Of a stretch of DNA of 64,000 nt, positions 46,401 through 55,447 are shown piece after piece. The DNA is from Telmatactis stephensoni (taxonomy: Eukaryota > Cnidaria > Anthozoa > Actiniaria > Isophelliidae), in NCBI GenBank assembly GCA_029948255.1, contig JALIZF010001611.1:186001-250000 (forward strand), read 5' to 3'. Below the pieces are notes generated by a model that did no database searches, was not told the origin of the DNA, and was given only the letters and a program-made list of their open reading frames with translations. The translations under genes were made by a program, and so were the position numbers. Positions within the stretch are counted from its first letter, which is position 1. Each line of letters begins with the position of its first letter.

Positions 46401-49400
46401 TGGTGTAAATGAAGGACACTGGGTGACGTATACAGAACTCGGAGCAGTGCGAAAAGTGAGTATATATAATTATTACAGAAATTTTTTGTTGGTTTGCCTA
46501 GCTGTATGCTTATCCTAAGCCCGAAAACTCAGGGCTGGACCAACGAAGTACATTTGGCTTGGTATCTTACGTGGAATCTAGGATGTTAGAAACGGTTTGC
46601 AGTAGTTTACAGTAAATTTGGTTTAAAACTTTTTGTGTTTTAATAGTTCAAAGGTAGTGTCAACAGAGGGAAGGTATCAGTTCAAGACCTCCAGAATATA
46701 ATAGCTGCTCAATTTGTTCGCATAATGCCAGAAACATGGTTTGGTCATGTATGTGTCAGAGTACAACTGTATGGATGTGAAGCAGGTATGCCAATAGATG
46801 AAGTTGAAAACAAACCAACAAACAGAAAGATAGGCAAATAGACAGACAGACAGGCTGGCAGTAGGCAGAAAGACAGACAAAAGGACAGACAGACAGACAG
46901 ACAGGCAGGCAGGTGACACACAAACGAACGAACGAACGAACGAACGGACAGACAGACAAATAAATAACCAGACAATAAACAAACTAACTAACAAACGAAC
47001 GAACAAACAAGTAAACAAGCAGACCTGAATCAAACAAACAAGCAATCAAACAAACAAGCAGACAAACAAACAAGCAGACAAACAAACACGTGTTAAATAA
47101 GAAGAAGAAACCGTCTTACATTTTTACGAAAATTCGTGATAATAGCCCCAACAGGACGAAGAAATATAATAAAAAACCACTTGCAAGAGACCTATTTATT
47201 TGTTTTAAGATTCTCTTCGACCTCTTGGAATGACAAGTGGTGCTATTCCAGACAGTGCAGTTACTGCATCTTCATATTGGCCCGGCACTTCTCACCTACC
47301 CTACTTTGCTCGCTTACACTGGACTAAACGTGGATCTGCACAAGCATGGAGCTCCTACGCGAGAGATCTAAATCAGTGGCTAAAGATTGATTTGAGCAGG
47401 ATGGAATTCATCACCGCGATTGCTACCCAATCAAGATGTAACTTTAACCAGTTTGTAAAAACCTATTGGCTTGATTTTGCCACCGATGGAATCACGTGGA
47501 ACGAATACAAGAAGGAAACTGATGGAACCAGAAAAGTAAGTGAAACAAATTAAAACCGAACTAAACAAAACCAACAACAACTTTAATTCACCATTAGCCA
47601 CTTTCATACCGTGAAGACTGGGTACGAGTCCCTTAAACTTTGATGATGGCAACACAAAACTTAATTATGTAGTCAGAAAGAGCACATCGAGCTGTATATG
47701 ATCCCGAGGTTTCATGTTAATCGGATATACATTGAAAGAGATACAGCAGTTCAAACATGCTAGATTTTACAAAGAAATGTATGGTTGTAGGCCGGACAAA
47801 ATGTCCCACAACCATACATTTCTTTGTAAATTCTAGCATTTTTGCACGACTGTTAGTCATTCAATATTAAACCGATTAACACCAAACTTCGAGATTTTAT
47901 ATAGCTCGATGTGCTCTTTCTGACTATATGAGTTTTGTGTTACCATCGTCAAAATTTGAGGGATTCGTACCCAGTCTTCACGGTATGAAAGTGGCTAATA
48001 GTTAGAATAATCTTAGAATAATACAAATGGCTGACAAAAAAGTGAAAAAAAAAAATTAAATTAAACTCCAATAAATAATTATCTTTGTTTTGCAGGAGTT
48101 TACAGGAAATACAGTCATAGATGTTGTAGTTCGCAATCTCTTGGCACCGTCTGTCTATGCGCGCTTTGTACGCTTCCATCCTATCACTTATGTGAATCAT
48201 ATCTCTATGAGAGTAGAAATATACTCCTATGGACGAGGTAAACTATATCTATTCATTATCATTATTGAATTACTTACTTACTTACTTAGATTTATCGAAA
48301 TGCTTCCAGACTTTATCTACGGTTAATAGCCGGCATTTTACGAGTGAGTGCAGTAATGTTCAAGGCGAGTCGAGATCGAAAATATAAATATCCGTAAATA
48401 TAAATATATATAAATATATATATCCGTAAATATTATACCGTACCTTTTCGTGGATTTGAATTTGAAACCCTAATGAGAAAAAGAGGAAAAATGTACATCA
48501 TGAAATGACCTCAAAACGTTGTTACACATTATTACCTTGTCTTTTTATCCCCGAGTATTTTCCTGTTTTCGTCCGTGCTCAAAATGAAAAATGGGAAAAT
48601 CTAAAGAAAAAAATCAAAAAATAGTGCACATGGGATTCCTGTGATCAAGACGCGGCCGCGCGAAAGCCCGCGAAATCTCGCGCATGCATGCGCAATCGTT
48701 TTGCCGCGGTGTCGAGCTGGTTCAACAAAGATACAACTGTGGTATTTCACTCTTTAGCATAACGTTGTTTATGAAATTATCTGTATCACTTCTAATTGCT
48801 GGGTTTCATCCATTCCTTCGGGTATCAAAAGACAATGAAGCAGTAGCCATGTTGGATGAACAAACAAGAGACGCTAATGAGAAATCTTTTGTTGAAGTTC
48901 ATCCAAGATGGCTGCCATGACGTCACATGCAACCCAAGAATTCGGAAAAAGCTTATGTCTTTAAAGTTAGCTGAGGTATCTTTTATTCTGCATATGTTAC
49001 TTATATCTACCAACAGCTTCTCCAAGGGACCTTGGAATCGAAACCAATGAAATTCCTGACAGCCAAATCACAGAATCCAGCATGTACAACTCTCGTCACG
49101 CAGGATATTATGGCAGACTGAACAGAAATAAGGCAGGAACATCATACTCTTGGTGTACTTCTTCCTTTTCCGGCAACCACTGGTTAAAGTTCGATTTTGG
49201 GTACCCTGTGCTTGTTACAGGAATCATCACTCGAGGAAGAGGGTACAACTTTCCACGCTGGGTCACTCAATACCAGGTTATTACGTCACATTTGTACTCA
49301 TGGCTACATTTGGGTTTCCTGTGTGATTATTTGAAAATCGAACTTTTCGTTGTGCATACGCAGATTTGATATTCAAACATCTGGCTCTCAGTGTACTAAA

Positions 49401-50185
49401 TCTGAAGCTCATTGGCTCATTCGCGTGTGTTAATAGCCATTAACCCACGATTTTTCAATGATTGATTTCTTTCGTTGTGAAGCTATTAAACTGTCAGCAA
49501 TCCATTAAATGGCACTAGCGAGTTAGCACTAATAAGCCACTTCACGCTTTCGTCTGTCATTTTGAATTGGGGCAAACGCGTCAAAATCTATACAAATCTG
49601 GATCACTTTGGCTTACAATAACTCTTATTTATCGTATTTTTTAAGAATTCAACTTTTTTGGAACGATATCGGCTTTGTTATTTATGACCGTTTACATGAT
49701 AAATATTGGAAGACTACAAGATTAGAAAAAGAGGATTTTTGTTTTCAAAATAAATCGTTCGGCACATTAATATCATTCGCAAAAAAAGAGATTGTTTTGG
49801 AAAACGTTGTTAATATACTTGTATTGGTCTTATTTTCAGTCCGACACATGGCATGCATGTCTGCAAATCATTGAAGTTTAAATTTTGAAAATCCGACAAA
49901 TTCGAGCCGAGTTATAAATTTTGGCGCGTTTGCCCAAATTCAAAATGGCGGACGAAAGTGGCTTATTCTAGCTAACGTGTTGCAAAACGCGCACGAATAA
50001 TAAGACATGCGTTTACAAAAACGATCCCTTTAAAATATTATTCAATTTTCTCGATTTCTTTAGGTTTCATACAGCTTAGACAACAATAACTGGATGGGCT
50101 ACCGAGATAAAGGTGCAAGTCAAAATAAGGTGTGAATGCCATTCTGTGTAGCTTTAGCTTTAAAATATCCTCAAAACGAAGCACT

Positions 50186-50283
<98 letters not shown>

Positions 50284-53200
50284 AAGAGAAGAGAGTGAGC
50301 AACGTCGGTCTTATGTTTATCAGTTACTCTGGAGTTGACTGTCACGAGTTACCGACGTAAAGTAAGGTGACTTTACCTTTAGTTAATTACCTTTTACTTT
50401 TTAGTGTTAATGTACGGTTCGGCAAATTACGGCATGCGACGGAATTACATAAAAATTCAAATAGTACACGCGCTCTTATTGGTCGGGAATCATGTGTGAT
50501 TAAAATACATACGTACAGATGACGTCACTGAATCTTACGCGCACTTTAATTGGTTGAAATATTTCGATGACTATAACAAATAGAGTCCATTTTCCCGTGG
50601 CTCAGTCAGTGCGTCTATTATAGTGCAGACGCACAGAAAATGGAATCTATTTGTTAACTGGTAATTTTTAAATACTGTAATCTTTAACTTTTATCCAGAT
50701 GATTAAAGGTAATACTGACGATACTGGCTACGTAACGGAAAAATTCGATCGGGATATCTTAGCCTGTTATATCAAGATTTATCCAAAAAAATGGAGTTCA
50801 AGTTTTGGGGTAGCATGTATGCAAGCGTCAGCCATTGGTCGCCGAAAAGGTAAAAGCCCGATACAAGGTGCATGAATTGCGTGCTCACTTACAAACTACC
50901 TCAATGTTCCTCGTCTCATCAGAACATCTGACTATAGTTGGTTAACATACCTGTAACCATGGTTACCATGTTGACAATCATTGCTAAGGGTTTAGAGTGG
51001 ATTTCGCATGACTGTGAAAACGACACCACACGGTCACGGAACGGTTACGGCAGGAATTTCGAATGTTTTTATAGACATCACGGTACTGACACGGTCATGG
51101 TACAGCGCGGTTCGTTTCACACACATACGAAATCTGCTCTATCTGATTAAGATTACTAATGCAATGGTCTGATGGGACGGCGGCCGACATCGGTGCGTCA
51201 ATTATATACACAACCATTTCCAAATAATAATTGAGAAAGAAGAGTTGTAGAGTCCACACCACAGGACGCCGATCCGATAGGAAGCATGAGAGATCGAGGT
51301 TGTAATGATTTACTAGTATTTTCGACTTTCACGTTTAATGTATGTATTTTTTCAATACCAGAAGTCGAAGCATGGCATCCCCCCCCCCCCCCCCGGGCAT
51401 GGCATCATGAGATTTACAATTTGTTTCTTTTCTACCCATAATCCCTTTCAGGGTTCATGGCAATGTTTTTAGATAGCTGTACATACAGTTTATTTACGAT
51501 ATCGAGGCATCGCTTATGCATGTTGAAGCTTATTCGAGTAAAAACTACACACATCAAAGTTCACTTTTGATGTCTTTTCGTTTGTTATTTTTCAAGTAAG
51601 ATGTTATTTATTTGCATTTTAATCTCTTTTCAAATATTTTTCACAATTTTCGTGTCTCGCCATTTTGTTGAAAAATTGCTGGGTTTCATCCATTCCTTTG
51701 GGAATCAAAAGACAATGAAGTGGTAGCCATGTTGGATGAACAAACAAGAGACGCTAACGAGAAATCTTTTGTTGAAGTCCATCCAAGATGGCTGCTGTGA
51801 CGTCACATGCAACCGAAGAATTTCTTGGACTTTCTGTTCATTCATTTTCAAAATATAATGAAAATAAACCAAGTTAAGCCATATCAATTACAGTGAGACT
51901 TTGTGGAATGTCGGTCAAAGTAAACTACAAAATGTCGCTACGAAACAATTAAAGTTATCACATTTAATGATAAGAATAACCAAAAGAGGCGACGTAGGTG
52001 GCTGAAACTCCACACAAATACTGGAGACACTATAGAAGAAATCTTGAGAATTGAGGTAATTAAGGGCAAGTTATAATTCGTTGAAAAACTTTAGGTATAA
52101 AAACAATCAGTGACAACCCCAAAAACGAATTACTCGATTTTCAAACGTAAGGGCAAGTTAATAAAGAATTATGAAACAGGTACAACCTGTTTAAGACACC
52201 CCATAAATAACGCTAATATTTCTCAATTCTTATAATCTATCATAGGCCCTCTAGGCTCGCCAGTCTTCAAGAACCAGGAAGCCAACAACAACCTCGTGGT
52301 ATATGAACAAGATGACGTCACTTTACAATGTCAAGCAGTCGGTGATTCGCCAATCACTATCACGTGGTCACACAAAGGTCACGTGGTTAGCAGCAATTCT
52401 GATCTCGTTATTGAGAAGGCCACTAAAAGTAATCAAGGGATTTATATTTGTAAAGCTACCAACAGTCGAGGATCAAATAGCAAAATTCTTCATCTTGAAG
52501 TAAAAGGTACAAAGTTGTACTACATCCAACACCCCAATCTCGTACCTAGAGCCTTCGTTACTTTCGGTCTGCGGCGAAGAACCAGCCGAAAGTAACGCAG
52601 GCGCTGGGTACGAGATTGCCAACGTCCTAATTACTCAGCCACTCATTTGCGCACTTTGCATGATCTCTGGGTCCAATTGCTCGAAGGTGCGTGTAAGTGC
52701 TAACCCAATGTTAAATCCAAAGAAAAAATTGCTGGGTTAGCACTCCTGAACCTGCCTTCGAACAACCAGACCTTGAATGTCATATTCGTACTTGTTTTCA
52801 ATCCTAGGCCTGGCCTCAATTTTTCTGAGTAAATCTGGCAAAAAATCCAAGCAATATACAGTAGAGTAGATTTCTGTGAAAACGGCACCGCACGGTTACG
52901 GCAGAAATGTCAATTGTTTTTATAGACAATATATATAGATATGTAGTTTTGAAGTGGCCAGCGTGCAGAAATAAAGTTTATATGTATGGATGTATAACAC
53001 GGCACTAACACGGTCACGGCACGGCGCGGTCCGATTCACACTCATACGAAATCTGCTCTAATATAAAATTCACTTCTTATTTGCCTGTAGACGCTTTTTA
53101 TGTTTGCCTGAATCATCGAAAAATTTCTGACAATACTCGCCTCGCAAGCCTCTCTTCATCCAACCATTCATCAGATGACAGTAATCTGAACGAGACAGAC

Positions 53201-54079
53201 TGGTACGTGTTCCACGATTCTACCAGTTATTATCGCATTGCTACCAAGTGCGCACAGCCAAACCACTGCCAGGCCTCGGCCCCAGGCTACATGGACGGTA
53301 ACTTACCAACAACCTATGACGGCATAGTGAAAAGAAAAGTCTGTTTCCATGGCAATGGGAATTGTTGTGGTCACAGTGTCAATATCTTTGTACGCAATTG
53401 TGGACTGTTTTACGTGTATAAGCTGAAGAACCTGGATTTGTCCTGGCAAGCCAGATACTGCGTGGAGCCTTACAATAATGGTATGTAAGCACTTTAGAGT
53501 GTAGCTCAGTTGGTTAGTAAGCTACCTTCAGTGCGAAAGTTCCGGAGTTCGATTCTCAGTGACCTCACACTTGTCCCCCCTTCCTTCCTTCCGTTTCGTG
53601 TAGCTTGAAATCGCTTTAAATACCCTTAAAACGCAATACTAATGGAGAGAAGGTGTAAAAAGCGCACCTTTGGCTTCCTGGGAGACCAGCTTTGTTCTGG
53701 GGTAGCTACCGATGCTATATATTAGTGCTTTCCCTTTTTTCCTTTAATTGACATCACAACTGAATTCATTGTTAAAAAATAATCAAATTTCTTGCTCACT
53801 TTGTACACAGGGAGTCCGCCTACAATGTTTAGTATGTTTCGATGGTCCAATCAACGACTTGTTCTGCAAAACCACGTGATTAGATCTTTCTATGACGTAA
53901 CTGAAGGTCTAACTTGCATGACATTTTGTATGATGGACAAACAGTGTAAAACCTTCAACCACAACCCGAGCTTAGCCACGTGTGAGTTGAATAACGCCAC
54001 GGCAGACCAGCATCCCAACGAACTGGTATCGCGCTCAGGATACACGAATTTCTACCAAGCAATGATAACAGTTCATTAG
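37476..54079 (+). CDS. Secreted F5/8C x3 - Ig - D8C - PAN/apple mosaic protein, 12 exons
   Basis: Predicted secreted, matrix or mucosal adhesion protein, 790 aa. Exons: 37476-37523, 37954-37981, 46163-46455, 46647-46785, 47210-47535, 48096-48237, 49017-49276, 50064-50129, 50699-50849, 52246-52506, 53091-53480, 53811-54079. Signal peptide at residues 1-23 (core WNFFVAMLIY). Discoidin (F5/8 C) domains at about 27-168, 172-325 and 326-484, each split by phase-0 introns. Ig domain 485-571 (VTLQCQAVG ... GIYICKA). D8C domain 572-701 as in uromodulin/GP2 (CHAPGW-like ASAPGYMDG, GIVKRKVCFH, CCGHSVNIFVRNCG). PAN/apple 702-790. Domain borders are phase 1 throughout, the mark of exon shuffling. Intron 2 (8.2 kb) holds the Maverick-like element. 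Ligand unknown; sugar and lipid binding are common for these domains. Confidence 0.86.
38465..38677. mobile_element. MITE with ACAGGGTCCCCTATAC ends
   Basis: The left end ACAGGGTCCCCTATAC matches the right end GTATAGGGAACCCTGT. The body has repeated TTCACGT blocks. It is 213 bp, in intron 2 of the mosaic gene. Confidence 0.8.
39382..39503. repeat. Fold-back hairpin with 44-bp arms
   Basis: ATAACAGGATTATAAACACC through CTCGCTCCG on the left is perfectly repeated in inverted orientation on the right, with a 31-bp loop. It lies about 270 bp before the Maverick-like element. Confidence 0.88.
39776..39954 (+). repeat. Left terminal inverted repeat
   Basis: Contains a C-run, two AGCCCGGTAGGGCTAC blocks and two GTACGACCCCTCCCCCT blocks, mirrored at the right end. 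Confidence 0.9.
40088..40900 (+). CDS. Uncharacterised Cys-rich protein of the Maverick-like element
   Basis: 270 aa, single intact frame, first ATG at 40088 and AATAAA at 40932-40937 just after the stop. The central part (about 135-180) has CXXC-like pairs (CDWCGW, CLKCF) plus other cysteines, suggesting a zinc-binding fold. The rest is mixed helical with no signal peptide. I do not recognise the family. First gene inside the left repeat, transcribed inward; the packaging ATPase ends convergently 250 bp away. Confidence 0.65.
   Translation: MSSDENTTAWAIAVSTIPILGDLHGEQRCWKKGESPVPEYLYFDVLLQANEEHTENPIIHQVAYQIRRRVEWILQQRNYRKSPDISDILSHLCSPQFFDWMAKCFWDGKDKVDEGISFGCAPIYCHDVQDKADWLEECPQNPQCIDRSVGDYCSYGYYNCDWCGWHNSQICLKCFDRLVNNHPPPPESLQDEVRRIHELIEQGEINMTLYLPELAKRAALGHQKSCEQGDRLFIMKYGHHPELPAWESFDVKILKFPEKYTCRPFCCPSN
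41147..42635 (-). pseudogene. FtsK/HerA-type packaging ATPase, frame-broken
   Basis: Virion DNA-packaging ATPases of this type drive genome entry into capsids of Mavericks and adintoviruses. The copy starts with a C2H2-like finger (CPICGK ... HLSRTH), followed by Walker A (GMTGSGKT) and, in the next frame, Walker B (MVIDDQM) and the GSHHRNLSVIFLTQN segment that I associate with this family. The last third is a proline- and threonine-rich tail of about 190 residues. Two single-frame shifts, near 42215 and near 41930, separate three reading frames that otherwise follow one another without loss. So either the gene is dead or the assembly has two indels. The start is taken at the ATG at 42635; the frame is open 27 bases further without ATG. 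Confidence 0.72.
42690..43555. repeat. ATTAGATT minisatellite inside the Maverick-like element
   Basis: About 860 bp of (ATTAG)n-type runs alternate with TCTATACTAGTTTAGATTCT blocks, a higher-order unit of roughly 60-75 bp. It fills the divergent spacer between the ATPase and the 108-aa gene, where promoters of both would lie. Almost no G/C beyond the repeat unit. Confidence 0.95.
43626..43952 (+). CDS. Small basic virion-associated-type protein
   Basis: 108 aa, intact. Begins with a His/Cys-containing segment, then a helical middle (SNLSKGTIPVSQVQKERLRK), a basic stretch and a C-terminal hydrophobic end after QRGGGFVSD. Small proteins with a basic linker, a Q/K-R-G-G turn and a hydrophobic C-terminus recur beside packaging ATPases in Maverick/adintovirus-like loci, from my recollection of such loci. 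The role there (core or membrane-active) is uncertain. Divergent from the ATPase across the minisatellite; 57 bp before the next gene. Confidence 0.6.
   Translation: MSRLIRDHFGYLYHLTNCPHHQRTLLLATASPEQVHAICEVCSNLSKGTIPVSQVQKERLRKHVDDIRKLADPSVPFKTKKQTLAQRGGGFVSDIMSPLVSALKLFLF
44010..44825 (+). CDS. Acidic zinc-finger protein of the Maverick-like element
   Basis: 271 aa, intact. Residues 25-130 form a compact domain (ILYWNSHEEMMYHERR ... GLSEIGIDKKLIRN) of a type I recall from other Maverick-like loci. A Ser/Glu/Asp-rich stretch follows at 132-175. The C-terminal third has at least eight cysteines in CxxC pairs (CHVC, CPRC, CDIC, CRC), a likely zinc module. AATAAA is at 44839-44844. Function unknown; the acidic stretch plus zinc module would suit a nuclear or DNA-interacting role, which is inference. 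Confidence 0.62.
   Translation: MKRARSESTDSEDSIASYTEEATFDGDDIEKVLQKLSQSIPEEKALAFLHTLSASKSILYWNSHEEMMYHERRIPVTSIAELIEYVMLPYNLDVKVPRGLKTFTQGLSEIGIDKKLIRNKRVLADLVARQPEEDETDSETSDQTSERETSESDSESVSESLESQEHSEPESSESDDEPLECHVCRDFKSFYSIPVVQCPRCLWREGYYCRDDQLVECDICSHVFAVDDHTTKVKFCRCRDCDAVHQLSLKSKKLKLMDDHDDNQEESESEL
44948..45250 (+). CDS. Small hypothetical protein of the Maverick-like element
   Basis: 100 aa from the ATG at 44948; an in-frame ATG at codon 36 (MGDVRINFSC) could be the real start. The C-terminal half is Gly- then Arg/Gln-rich (GRGQFGGVPLKEQMRRRK). No homologue recognised. Last frame before the right terminal repeat; 45251-45878 looks non-coding. Confidence 0.4.
   Translation: MISCINCSPTDFTSHKPKGDRTERLKLSGWRTEIIMGDVRINFSCKSPQPDWFKELTFKVGPQNGVSSGRGQFGGVPLKEQMRRRKLTGLQQQQEEINKI
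45879..46062 (-). repeat. Right terminal inverted repeat
   Basis: Complement of 39776-39954, with a longer G-run at about 45987-46014. A further diverged repeat block continues inward to about 45835. Confidence 0.9.
46800..47095. repeat. (AGAC)n/(AACG)n/(AAAC)n tetranucleotide tract
   Basis: Impure tetranucleotide repeats fill most of intron 4 of the mosaic gene. Open frames on the minus strand here are artefacts. Confidence 0.93.
47593..47999. mobile_element. Fold-back element with about 190-bp arms
   Basis: ATTAGCCACTTTCATACCGT at the left and ACGGTATGAAAGTGGCTAAT at the right are exact inverted ends; similarity continues to the centre, where ACAACCATACATTTC closes the stem. 407 bp, in intron 5 of the mosaic gene. 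Confidence 0.9.
48794..48943. mobile_element. 150-bp MITE-like repeat, copy A
   Basis: AATTGCTGGGTTTCATCCAT to CAACCCAAGAATT has short inverted ends (AATTGCTGGGTT/AACCCAAGAATT) and about 95% identity to 51674-51822. It lies in intron 6 of the mosaic gene. Confidence 0.75.
49531..49967. mobile_element. MITE with about 50-bp inverted ends
   Basis: AATAAGCCACTTCACGCTTT and the right-end complement AAAGTGGCTTATT, with inner GGGGCAAACGCG/CGCGTTTGCCC blocks. 437 bp, in intron 7 of the mosaic gene. Confidence 0.83.
50135..50385 (+). mobile_element. SINE copy with (AG)n expansion
   Basis: GTGTAGCTTTAGCTTTAAAA, CACTGATGGAGAG and the end block AGTAAGGTGACTTTACC are shared with copies at 53505 and 56717. 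An (AG)n run of about 90 bp (50188-50280) expanded inside it. Adjacent to exon 8 of the mosaic gene. Confidence 0.7.
50446..50660. repeat. Dispersed TGACGTCA-containing repeat
   Basis: Related to 14768-14880 and, in complement, to 57360-57490 (TTGGTCGGGAATC, AGATGACGTCACTGAATCTT). An inner inverted pair AACAAATAGA(G)TCCATTTTC / GAAAATGGAATCTATTTGTT closes at 50577-50655. Confidence 0.6.
50993..51141. mobile_element. Copy 3 of the TAGAG-ended MITE family
   Basis: TAGAGTGGATTTCGCATGAC at the left, ACACATACGAAATCTGCTCTA at the right (21 bp, last base pairs with the first). 149 bp, in intron 9 of the mosaic gene. Confidence 0.87.
51674..51822. mobile_element. 150-bp MITE-like repeat, copy B
   Basis: Close copy of 48794-48943; differences are mostly single substitutions. 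In intron 9 of the mosaic gene. Confidence 0.75.
52535..52618. repeat. Short fold-back hairpin
   Basis: CAATCTCGTACC..GTTACTTTCGG faces CCGAAAGTAAC..GGTACGAGATTG; arms of about 36 bp. It begins 28 bp after the Ig-exon donor. Confidence 0.85.
52862..53060. mobile_element. Copy 4 of the TAGAG-ended MITE family, with insertion
   Basis: TAGAGTAGATTTCTGTGAAA to ATACGAAATCTGCTCTA. About 50 extra AT-rich bases interrupt the middle at 52930-52985. It ends just before the D8C exon acceptor. Confidence 0.83.
53505..53735 (+). mobile_element. tRNA-derived SINE
   Basis: Starts with GTAGCTCAGTTGGTTAGTAA (A box) and GGAGTTCGATTCTC (B box), then the body shared with 50135 and 56717. The best tRNA-like head of the three copies, but not foldable as a functional tRNA. 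Confidence 0.8.
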
Positions 54080-54139
54080 AAAAAAATCGTAGATGTATAA
54101 GCGGTGAACTATAACAAACTCAAGCAACATGTGATGCTT

Positions 54140-54440
54140 CGTTCCAGAGTGAGCGGAGAGGAACGGTTTAGGGAGGAGGGAGAAATAGCCCCCAAAAAGT
54201 AGGGAGGAGGGAGAAAAGAGGCAGAAAAATCGGTTTGGGAGGAGGGAGGAAAACAATTATGAGATGTAGTGAAGGAGAAATGGCCAAAAAAAGTAGGGAG
54301 GAGGGAGAAATAGGCTCAAAAAGTAGGGAGGAGGGAGATTTAGACTCCTGTTCCTCTCCGCTCCAGAATCGAATCCGGGACTACAGATCGAGGTGACAGA
54401 CCGGCGCTCTAACCGCTCGGCCACCCTCTGTGACCCCTGT
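54140..54440 (-). repeat. GGAGGGAG minisatellite and tRNA-derived SINE head
   Basis: Four to five copies of AAGTAGGGAGGAGGGAGAAA at 54170-54345, then on the minus strand GGTGGCCGAGCGGTTAGAGC (A box) with TCCCGGATTCGATTC (B box) at 54355-54437. Downstream of the mosaic gene stop. Confidence 0.65.
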
Positions 54441-55447
54441 ACAAGTGTTTTTGACCTCCTATGGCCTAAACAACGCCATTGGCATGAATATTTCTATACG
54501 TAGCTTTAGGTTGTCATCAGTGAGTTGTAACAATAATGTTACTGTGGATGCACCGATCTACACAAGTTTTTGAGTAAATTTACACGCGCGTTTTTACAGT
54601 GAAGGCATTTGGCCTTATGCGACCCCAGAGGCTTTCGTGTACACCTGACGTAAGAGAGCAAATCTGTTTAGTCTGCGGTGAAATAGCTATCTATTAGACT
54701 TAAATCATTTCTTTTGTACCAGTTCGACTATTATACAATAATTGGCTCTTATTACGATAATCGCACCTTTTTTAACTCACCCAAGAGAAATAAGTAATAG
54801 CTGACCAAAATAAACATTTTGTTTTTGTGCGTTTGATTATTGACTCTAATATCGGGTTTTCATTCATGTATTTGCTCACTCATTTTCATATTTATTCATT
54901 GATTCATTTGACTTACAACTGATTTATCAGTTTTTTGACCCATGACCACACTTAGCACTCTGGGCTCACAATTATTCGTGAGCAGACGTAATTACCCTTA
55001 CTTAGCTTTCTCTTCCACGCCCTAAACGTCATGCACGTTCTTTGAAGTATAATTGATTTCTGTGTTCGTGTTCGTGACCTCGATAGCACAAACAATCGTA
55101 TTTACATACATGTTTCTATACTTAACTGTATGTTGCCAACAGTGAGTTGTAAAAATAAGTCTGTTGATCGCACCAGTAATATGGATGTTGATATTTTTCC
55201 CGTGAAAAATTCCTTTCCAAAGCACATCCATCATAATATCTGAAAACGATAACAAAGGTCAATGATTTTCAATTCAAAACGGGTAAATAATTCCAATTCA
55301 CAGACACCAGAAGAAGCAACAAAACATAATTGAATCCTAGCTATTTTAAGATGACAATGAATTTAAATGTTCGGCATGATTGGTAAATGACATTTCACTG
55401 ACACTGAAATCTGTCGTTATCGAGAGTACTCCTCTTGTCCCGTAGAA
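54441..55447. other. Spacer between mosaic and ATP-grasp genes
   Basis: Probably the promoter and 5' UTR of the ATP-grasp gene towards its right end. TTGTCCCGTAG directly before AAATGG at 55446 looks like a splice acceptor, so an upstream non-coding exon is likely. No other gene seen. Confidence 0.45.

Noticed and set aside
46677..47045. 122-aa Cys/Leu-rich frame on the minus strand
   Set aside because: It translates an AGAC/AACG tetranucleotide tract and part of a discoidin exon in antisense.
53505..53575. Possible tRNA gene
   Set aside because: A and B boxes are present but the cloverleaf stems do not pair and the same body recurs elsewhere, so it is a SINE head. The same holds for 14095, 26640 and 54437.
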